DNA of 38,082 nucleotides from a virus. The stretch is from IMG/VR virus record IMGVR_UViG_3300042114_000016, positions 1 through 38,082 of that record, one strand, 5' to 3'. The position numbers and the translations under genes were made by a program. Numbering within the stretch: position 1 is the first letter of the stretch; each line of letters starts with the position of its first letter. The notes below the pieces were generated by a model. It saw only the letters and a list, made by a program, of their open reading frames with translations, was not told where the DNA came from and made no database searches. Positions 32,799 to 38,082 of the stretch are shown piece by piece.

Positions 32799-33118
32799 AA
32801 TATCTCCTCCTTTTTGTATTGCTGAAATAATTTATCAGCAATACACTTATCGTCACGTCTGCCACGGTTTCCATGCCCTAGGTGATGAACTTCAACGTTT
32901 GTTGCCCCGCACACCATACAGCATAAGCCTTGATTGCGAAGCCACTATAAATACACTTTGTCTTTTAATGGCTTTGGCTTCAATTGTTCAGCTTTTGTCA
33001 TTGCTTCCAAATACTCTATATATTCGTATGCAAGAACCAATTTATGAATCATTTGCCCACCGTCTTGGTATTTATTCGTAATCTCATTTCGCTTATTATC
33101 AAATTCTTCTCGTGTCAT
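32795..33118 (-). pseudogene. Ref-like HNH nuclease gene interrupted by an amber codon
   Basis: From ATG 33118 (GGGGGG site) the frame encodes 57 aa (MTREEFDNKRNEITNKYQDG onward, ending KPLKDKVYL), then TAG at 32945-32947, then continues in the same frame for 49 more codons to TGA 32795. The joined text KDKVYL-TAG-WLRNQG, then CCMVCGATNVEVHHLGHGN, is that of Ref/DUF968 RecA-dependent nucleases, where YLxWLRxQ is unbroken. The C-terminal part is short and lacks the usual late Cys-His cluster. An internal ATG at 32917 could start the second piece. Either a nonsense mutation plus deletion, a readthrough gene, or two genes. Confidence 0.6.
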
Positions 33119-33128
33119 ATCATCCCCC

Positions 33129-33584
33129 CTAAAACGGAATTTCGTCTTCGTTAATATCAATCTCTGGCATAGTATTTTGAGGCATTGGCTTCGTTTCTTG
33201 TCTCTCATACGTCGGCTTAGGCATTTTATACGACTGTTTTTCTTGATCGCCGCTGTTGTCTTGTTTGTTGTCAAGCATCTTCATTGTTTCAACGATTACG
33301 ATATGCTTTGAGCGTTTTTGCCCATCTTTATCGACCCATTGATCAAGTTTTAGCCGTCCAGTTATAAAAACTTTTGAGCCTTTACGCAAATATTCGTTCG
33401 CGATTTCCGCGCTGCGACCAAAAAAAGTTAAGTCGATAAACATAACATCTTCGCGTTTCTCGTCGTTCACCTTGAACTTGTGAGATGTTGCAACGCATGT
33501 GCTTGCAATTGCACTTCCTGATTGAGCGTATTTAAGTTCAATGTCCCTTGTTAAATTTCCAAGCAGTGTGATTTGATTAAACAT
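33129..33584 (-). CDS. ssb: Single-stranded DNA-binding protein
   Basis: 151 aa. OB fold in the first 105 residues (FNQITLLGNLTRDIELKYAQ, then FFGRSAEIANEYLRKGSKVF) and a disordered Pro/Gln-rich linker ending in the acidic tip DEIPF, the conserved partner-binding end of SSB. Overlaps RecT by 8 bp; works with RecT and the exonuclease. Confidence 0.95.
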   Translation of the reverse strand: MFNQITLLGNLTRDIELKYAQSGSAIASTCVATSHKFKVNDEKREDVMFIDLTFFGRSAEIANEYLRKGSKVFITGRLKLDQWVDKDGQKRSKHIVIVETMKMLDNKQDNSGDQEKQSYKMPKPTYERQETKPMPQNTMPEIDINEDEIPF

Positions 33585-34428
33585 TAATTTCCGCCTCTTT
33601 TTCAGCGTAAAACGATTCTAAGATTTCTTCACATTTTCCTTGCCCCAAATCTAGAAACCCATCAACCGTTTCGTTGGTGATATTAGCCCACTTTGTGAAG
33701 TTGACTTTCTCATCGTCCGTCATACCGCGACCGTTAAAAAACTTTTCAAGTCTTGACAGTTCAGGCTCGACGACTTCCGCTTCTTTGATTGGTTCGACTT
33801 TGGGTGTTACATTTGGGGCTTTCATCATTGCGTTTAGATCAACTTGCGGAGCTGATGGGATAGCCTCAACGGTTGTTACTTTTCCAATGTCTCCCGCTTC
33901 TTCACTCGTTTGTAATCCAAACATTACTTGTGGGTAAAACTCTTTGATAAAGAATGATTGAGCGCGTTTGCGTAGCATCAATTCGGGCATAGTCACCCAC
34001 TTACTCCCCTTCTTATCAATCCATCCCTCATCTTTTGCCATCTTCATAGTTACGCTCATGCCAACGTTATCTTCGCCAGTTTCAGCATCGATAGCAGAAC
34101 ACTTACACGTTTGCAGGTCGTCTGAAATAATCGTTTTAAGTGAGCCACGTATCATCCCACTTTGATTAAGTCGTGCCACTAAAAATGATGTTGAAAATGA
34201 TGGTCTCCCATAAATTATATAAATACTTTGTGCTACTTCCATCACGCTTATGTTCATGCGGTTTGCAAGGTCATAAACAATCACTGCGCTTGCGATGTCG
34301 TTTTTCAATGTATCGGGGAAAAATGCACTTTTTGCAAGTGCGCCAGCTCTACGTTGTTCTAACTCGAAGCTTTTTACTTCAAGTTCAAGGGCTTGTGTTC
34401 GTGTCTCAATTGTTGTCAATGCGCTCAT
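33577..34428 (-). CDS. RecT-family single-strand annealing protein
   Basis: 283 aa. The RecT core is visible: AQSIYIIYGRPSFSTSFLVA, a GRGSLKT-like turn, then GWIDKKGSKWVTMPELMLRK and AQSFFIKEFYPQVMFGLQT. The C-terminal 80 residues are linker and a small helical end. It anneals single strands made by the adjacent exonuclease. It is the intact recombinase of this genome; a broken ERF lies at 37468-37748. Confidence 0.8.
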   Translation of the reverse strand: MSALTTIETRTQALELEVKSFELEQRRAGALAKSAFFPDTLKNDIASAVIVYDLANRMNISVMEVAQSIYIIYGRPSFSTSFLVARLNQSGMIRGSLKTIISDDLQTCKCSAIDAETGEDNVGMSVTMKMAKDEGWIDKKGSKWVTMPELMLRKRAQSFFIKEFYPQVMFGLQTSEEAGDIGKVTTVEAIPSAPQVDLNAMMKAPNVTPKVEPIKEAEVVEPELSRLEKFFNGRGMTDDEKVNFTKWANITNETVDGFLDLGQGKCEEILESFYAEKEAEINV

Positions 34429-34437
34429 ATTTTTTCC

Positions 34438-35256
34438 TTAATTATTTTGATAATGTGCATACGCTGGAAGCACAATGGTTTGAACGAGTTGATCAGTATC
34501 TTCTTTGTTCCGATACATCGGTTTGTCGAATTCATCGATACGCTTGTAAATCTCGATGGCTTGTTTGACTTTCTCGCGTCCTAGTTCCAAATCAGCGTCA
34601 CAGAATTCATATACTGCCACCATGAACGGAAATTCAGGCTCAACACATACCAGGACGAATTTATCAACTCGTTTACCGATTGAGCGTAATGTGTCAATGT
34701 AGTGTGCAGCTGAAATGTGATAACCAAAATTGGCGCAAGCCTTCGCGAATCCATCCTTTGAAGCATCAATCGTCTTTTTAATATCAACTACTAATCCAAA
34801 CTCTTCGATAAAATAATCAGGCTTGCATTTCACCGCGATACCGTCAATTTCTCCGAAAAATTCTTTTTCAGCGATACCGTTTTGAAAAAAGCATTTAGCG
34901 TCACTTTGGATGATCGCATCCGCACAACTTCGGGCGATAAGATAATCATCGTTTTTGAGGACTGTTTTGCCACCGCTAAGGCGTTCAAACTCTTCTTTGA
35001 TAGCTTTGCCCTCTTTCGTCCGTCCGTCGTAAATAGGGGCGATTGCGTAATCCTCATCAAATAGGTGGGGCTCTAGCACCATGCAGTGAATAGCCGAACC
35101 CATCACCATTGCGGGCGATTGTTCTTTTTTCACACCCATTTTATATTTATATGGGTTTTTAAGAATGACTTTTAGGTTTGTTGAACCTAACGCTGGGTGG
35201 GCGTGGTATTGCTCATTTGTCATTGTCGTATTTTCTTCAAAATTAAGATCTAACAT
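34438..35256 (-). CDS. RecE-like PD-(D/E)XK exonuclease (DUF3799)
   Basis: 272 aa. NTTMTNEQYHAHPALGSTNL and MGSAIHCMVLEP match the N-terminus of exodeoxyribonuclease VIII-like/DUF3799 proteins. EIDGIAVKCKPDYFIEEFGL then VVDIKKT supplies the catalytic D..D-x-K set, and ACANFGYHISAAHYID is the later conserved motif. It resects DNA ends for RecT. Coupled to the DUF1351 C-terminal piece by a one-base overlap. Confidence 0.85.
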   Translation of the reverse strand: MLDLNFEENTTMTNEQYHAHPALGSTNLKVILKNPYKYKMGVKKEQSPAMVMGSAIHCMVLEPHLFDEDYAIAPIYDGRTKEGKAIKEEFERLSGGKTVLKNDDYLIARSCADAIIQSDAKCFFQNGIAEKEFFGEIDGIAVKCKPDYFIEEFGLVVDIKKTIDASKDGFAKACANFGYHISAAHYIDTLRSIGKRVDKFVLVCVEPEFPFMVAVYEFCDADLELGREKVKQAIEIYKRIDEFDKPMYRNKEDTDQLVQTIVLPAYAHYQNN

Positions 35257-35573
35257 TATTTTACCTCTACTAATTTAAGTGATGTGATGCCAGCACTTTC
35301 GATCATCTTAGTAAGCTTATTTGTGATTAACTCATGTCGTGTTTGAGTTGGGGCTAAAATCTCGAATGTAGCGGTGATAGTAAATACTTTCTTGCCATCT
35401 TCCCGCGTTGGCAGTGGCTCTTCCCACGGTAACATAGCTTCTTGTTTTGGTTGTTCGGGCTGTTTAGCGATTGGTTTATCTTGGATAGCCCTAGCGTTTA
35501 TTTGCTCGAATCTGATCCGCTCCTCACGCTCAACCCGCACCCGCTCACGCTCCACCGCTTCGGCTCGCTCCCG
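35256..35573 (-). pseudogene. DUF1351 C-terminal part after an in-frame ochre codon
   Basis: This frame is the direct continuation of 35574-36236 beyond TAA (35574-35576). It continues the coiled coil (RERAEAVERERVRVEREERI), then a Pro/Gln linker, then the folded end KVFTITATFEILAPTQTRHE onward, as found at the C-terminus of DUF1351 proteins. A GTG at 35555 could allow separate translation, but its ribosome site is weak. Either a nonsense mutation or a split protein. Confidence 0.6.
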
Positions 35574-36236
35574 TTAAGATTTTGCAAGGGCTTCTTGCTT
35601 TTCGAGTTCTGCTCTTGCAAGTAGTTCGATTTCACGTTGTCGGGCTTTTTCTTCCGCTTCGATTCGCGCTTTATCTGCAATCTCTCGATCACGTTTCGCT
35701 TTCTCTTCGGCTTCAAGTCGGGCTTTTAGAATCTCATTTTCTACCGCTTGAATACGTGCATCGACTGCATCGGTTGTTTTCTTTGTAAGCGTGTATCCAG
35801 TTTTATTTGTTGATACCGCTGATAGCATAACTAAATCTTTAGTGCTAATTACGTCGGTACTTAAAAATCCTTTTTCAAAACAAGCATCGCTTGCATAATC
35901 AAAGATTAATTCTTCAATTTCAAACAGCTTTGTAGCCTCAAACTTTGCCACTTGATCTGCTATCTTCGCCCGTCCGTCATCATACATTTTTTCGATCTCT
36001 TTTTGTTGAGATTTGAAATCTGTGATTGGTTCTGAAATCGAATCAATGAACTTTTTACACGTTGTTGAAAACTCTTTTTTGTCTTTGTTGAATGTTGCCA
36101 TCAACTCTTTTGCTTCGTTCAATCTATCCTCTACGACTACAACATCATACTTTGCGATTGTCTCAGCGATTGACGCTTTTACGTCTGCCATGTTTGATAC
36201 TAAATCAAATTTGTGTGTTACTTCTAAATCTTTCAT
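35574..36236 (-). CDS. DUF1351 protein, N-terminal part
   Basis: 220 aa. EVTHKFDLVSNMADVKASIA, then a TIAKYDVVVVEDRLNEAKEL segment and TFNKDKKEFSTTCKKFID match the DUF1351 family of phage recombination operons, which lie beside RecT/ERF and exonuclease genes. A coiled coil fills 150-215. It ends at TAA inside the coil, while the same frame goes on in 35256-35573. Full family members are about 300 residues, so this is truncated. It starts by ATGA overlap with HTH copy A. Confidence 0.75.
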   Translation of the reverse strand: MKDLEVTHKFDLVSNMADVKASIAETIAKYDVVVVEDRLNEAKELMATFNKDKKEFSTTCKKFIDSISEPITDFKSQQKEIEKMYDDGRAKIADQVAKFEATKLFEIEELIFDYASDACFEKGFLSTDVISTKDLVMLSAVSTNKTGYTLTKKTTDAVDARIQAVENEILKARLEAEEKAKRDREIADKARIEAEEKARQREIELLARAELEKQEALAKS

Positions 36237-36412
36237 ACTTCATCCTCCATTTTTTGATTACGCGCCGTATGACCTTTTTTATGAAGCCGAAGCCCCAAGA
36301 TCATTAGGTTTTTCTTTTCGCTTAAGTACTGATGTACCGCCTGTGGTGTCACACCTAAATGATTAGCCAGATTTTCAATGTCTGACCATTTGAATTCACT
36401 TTGTTTTTTCAT
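36233..36412 (-). CDS. Small HTH protein, copy A
   Basis: 59 aa, identical to the copy at 37745-37924 except the last residue (Val for Gly), which is changed because the duplication edge lies in the last codon. Same HTH (NLANHLGVTPQAVHQYLSEK). ATGA overlaps link it to the hexapeptide gene upstream and DUF1351 downstream. Confidence 0.75.
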   Translation of the reverse strand: MKKQSEFKWSDIENLANHLGVTPQAVHQYLSEKKNLMILGLRLHKKGHTARNQKMEDEV

Positions 36413-37302
36413 TTTATGATCTCAGCCATTGAACAAATTTTATTAAATGCCTCTAGCCGTCTTTTGCCTTCTTCTGAATCTTTTATAAATTCACAATCAT
36501 TGTTCCAAAAATCGTTATCCCATTCCTCTTTTGTTCTAGTGAAGCAACCCATTTGAATAAACAATGTTCCCTCGAAACAATAAGCTGATGAATGATATTT
36601 ATAAAAATTCATTAAGTGTACTATTATTGAAATTTTTACACCTGATTCTACTTTTGCTCTTGTCAAAATACTTGCACCATCTCCGATACTTGCACCATCT
36701 CCGATACTTGCACCATCTCCGATACTTGCACCATCTCCGATATTTGCACGATTTCCTATACTTGCACGATTTCCGATATTTGCACCATCTCCGATATTTG
36801 CACCATCTCCGATATTTGCACGATTTCCTATACTTGTATCATTTCCTATACTTGCACGATTTCCGATATTTGCACGATTTCCGATATTTGCATCATCTCC
36901 GATATTTGCACGATTTCCTATACTTGCATCATCTCCTATACTTGCACGATTTCCGATACTTGCACCATCTCCGATATTTGCACGATTTCCTATACTTGCA
37001 CGATTTCCGATATTTGCACCATCTCCGATATTTGCACCATCTCCGATATTTGCACGATTTCCTATACTTGTATCATTTCCTATACTTGCATCATTTCCTA
37101 TACTTGCACGATTTCCGATACTTGCTTCATCTCCTATACTTGCACGATTTCCGATACTTGCATCATCTCCTATACTTGCACGATTTCCGATACTTGCATC
37201 ATTTCCTATACTTGCACGATATTTTTTAGCTTCCGCTCTAAGCTCCAAGATTGTTTCATACTCAAAACGTACTTTGAGTAACCCTAAAAACACAACTTTC
37301 AT
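36409..37302 (-). CDS. Hexapeptide-repeat (left-handed beta-helix) protein, copy A
   Basis: 297 aa. The N-terminal region is like copy B with a three-residue insertion (FLGLLKVRF against FLEVRF) and a few substitutions; the C-terminal 88 residues are identical. Between them lie 30 hexapeptides instead of 28, in a different order, with the seven-unit block ASIGND-TSIGNR onward present twice (units 8-14 and 21-27). ATG 37302 is chosen as in copy B. Predicted as a ten-coil left-handed beta-helix. Function unknown. Confidence 0.85.
   Translation of the reverse strand: MKVVFLGLLKVRFEYETILELRAEAKKYRASIGNDASIGNRASIGDDASIGNRASIGDEASIGNRASIGNDASIGNDTSIGNRANIGDGANIGDGANIGNRASIGNRANIGDGASIGNRASIGDDASIGNRANIGDDANIGNRANIGNRASIGNDTSIGNRANIGDGANIGDGANIGNRASIGNRANIGDGASIGDGASIGDGASIGDGASILTRAKVESGVKISIIVHLMNFYKYHSSAYCFEGTLFIQMGCFTRTKEEWDNDFWNNDCEFIKDSEEGKRRLEAFNKICSMAEIIK
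36676..37215 (-). repeat. 30 x 18-bp hexapeptide-coding repeats
   Basis: Thirty in-frame units. Compared with copy B, ANIG units and alternating NR/DD or NR/DG end-residues are more frequent, Tyr at position 5 is absent, and Glu appears once at position 6. The duplicated seven-unit block shows that whole 126-bp blocks have been copied within the tract. Confidence 0.95.
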
Positions 37303-37467
37303 CTTATTCACCTTTTTTGCTTTGATTTAGTAAGTTTATCTAACAAATACTTACATTATTATTAACATTTTTAAGTAAGTCTATCTAACTGACAAACAAA
37401 CCAAACGGGCATTATCTAAAATCTCTTTCCGCCAAATTAGCGATTAAATTATTACTGTGAGCATATT

Positions 37468-37748
37468 TCATAGAGTGTACCCCATCATGTTGATGAACAC
37501 AATCTCAAACATAGCCTCGAATCGTATTTTAGGATTACCGCTTTTTGTAGTTCCTTCGACTGATACGCCTTTCCCAACCTGAGACGGTGCGATAATAATC
37601 CCCTGCTCTACGAAATGAGACCGCGTAACGCTTGTAACCTGATCATGTGATACCGCTTAAATGAGTTATTTCCAAACCCTACACTCGTATCTTTTTTAAC
37701 ATAAACTACGCTCTCGCGAACCTTGTTTATTTTTTCATAAATGTTCAT
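37468..37748 (-). pseudogene. ERF recombinase remnant, frameshifted and truncated
   Basis: From ATG 37748 the frame reads MNIYEKINKVRESVVYVKKD, then GFGNNSF, an ERF-family start, but hits TAG after 46 codons. Moving to the next frame after codon 30 restores AVSHDQVTSVTRSHFVEQG and PSQVGKGVSVEGTTKSGNP, the ERF core. One A is missing from TTTAAAGCGG (now TTTAAGCGG, near 37657). The restored frame then runs into the duplicated module and ends with MGYTL, about 93 residues in all against roughly 200 for the family. It has lost its C-terminal half and cannot be active. Confidence 0.8.
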
Positions 37749-37924
37749 CCTTCATCCTCCATTTTTTGATTACGCGCCGTATGACCTTTTTTATGAAGCC
37801 GAAGCCCCAAGATCATTAGGTTTTTCTTTTCGCTTAAGTACTGATGTACCGCCTGTGGTGTCACACCTAAATGATTAGCCAGATTTTCAATGTCTGACCA
37901 TTTGAATTCACTTTGTTTTTTCAT
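37745..37924 (-). CDS. Small HTH protein, complete copy at the window end
   Basis: 59 aa, the full form of the gene cut at position 1. Starts at 37924 (ATGA with the partial hexapeptide gene) and ends in an ATGA overlap with the ERF remnant. In a circular genome it is the same gene as 1-175. Confidence 0.7.
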   Translation of the reverse strand: MKKQSEFKWSDIENLANHLGVTPQAVHQYLSEKKNLMILGLRLHKKGHTARNQKMEDEG

Positions 37925-38082
37925 TTTATGATCTCAGCCATTGAACAAATTTTATTAAATGCCTCTAGCCGTCTTTTGCCTTCTTCTGAATCTTTTATAA
38001 ATTCACAATCATTGTTCCAAAAATCGTTATCCCATTCCTCTTTTGTTCTAGTGAAGCAACCCATTTGAATAAACAATGTTCC
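37750..38082. repeat. Terminal 333-bp repeat, equal to 1-333 and 36238-36570
   Basis: All three stretches are identical. The contig starts where the left contexts of the two internal copies diverge (a before 36238, c before 37750) and ends where copies A and B diverge (c at 36571, t at 334). It therefore behaves as a repeat edge of an assembly graph or as the overlap of a circular molecule. Confidence 0.95.
37921..38082 (-). CDS. Hexapeptide gene 3' end, cut by window end
   Basis: The same bases as 172-333, coding the last 53 residues of the C-terminal domain. It runs off the window. It is probably copy B read again through the end overlap, not a third gene. Confidence 0.6.
   Translation of the reverse strand, partial: GTLFIQMGCFTRTKEEWDNDFWNNDCEFIKDSEEGKRRLEAFNKICSMAEIIK

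Larger units (their letters stand above)
36238..37485. repeat. Duplicated module, copy A
   Basis: Counterpart of 1-1203. Outside the repeat tract the two copies differ at few positions (first at 36571 and then near 36587), and the gap upstream of the gene is the same throughout. The right edge joins an ERF remnant instead of the ATPase gene body, and the left edge joins DUF1351 instead of ERF. Confidence 0.95.

Noticed and set aside
32945-32947. TAG recoded as an amino acid genome-wide
   Set aside because: At least one ordinary gene ends in TAG (8187), another gene nearby is cut by TAA, and no suppressor tRNA was seen.

Overview
The window reads as the near-complete genome of a contractile-tailed (myovirus-type) bacteriophage. 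It carries one long leftward (minus-strand) set of replication, lysis, baseplate, tail, head, packaging and recombination genes, and one short rightward early operon (4589-6631). No integrase, transposase, rRNA, tRNA or CRISPR array was seen. By eye the DNA is AT-rich, with tightly overlapping genes (ATGA and TAATG joints). Protein style, including small HTH proteins, a Rha/ORF6C regulator and a RecT/exonuclease/SSB set, suggests a host among the Campylobacterota (Sulfurimonas/Sulfuricurvum/Arcobacter-like). That host call is an inference that cannot be tested from this sequence alone.

Layout. 1-3976: small HTH protein, a hexapeptide-repeat protein, a stand-alone RecA/DnaB-type ATPase, a stand-alone DnaB N-terminal domain, a replication initiator with iteron-like repeats inside the gene, and a Rha/ORF6C regulator whose leader carries two interleaved perfect inverted repeats. 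4068-4588: a Tad2-like small protein, a 52-aa HTH protein and a divergent control region. 4589-6631: rightward early operon of small proteins including a very acidic one and a DUF3310 protein. 6645-11685: SGNH-esterase fibre, lysis cassette (spanin pair, M15 endolysin, holin) and an S74-type tail fibre with 17-residue repeats. 11698-20869: baseplate, tape measure, tail chaperones with a likely -1 frameshift, tube, sheath and tail completion proteins. 20866-29706: neck, capsid, protease, portal and terminase. 29839-30579: a rightward HNH homing endonuclease sitting in the remains of a ParB-like gene. 30576-37748: small genes, a roughly 440-bp structured non-coding stretch, VRR-NUC, MazG-like, SSB, RecT, RecE-like exonuclease and DUF1351, then a second hexapeptide/HTH module and an ERF remnant.

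Ends. Positions 1-333 are identical to 37750-38082 and also to 36238-36570. This fits a circular or circularly permuted genome of about 37.75 kb, but the contig begins and ends exactly at the edges of an internal repeat, so an assembly-graph artefact must be considered.

Most unusual parts: (i) the duplicated hexapeptide gene, whose flanks are almost identical while the 18-bp repeat tract differs strongly, with changes confined to particular positions of each hexapeptide; (ii) the A-B-A'-B' inverted repeats in the Rha leader (possible pseudoknot); (iii) a run of broken genes in the recombination block: an amber-interrupted Ref-like nuclease, an ochre-interrupted DUF1351 gene and a frameshifted, truncated ERF.
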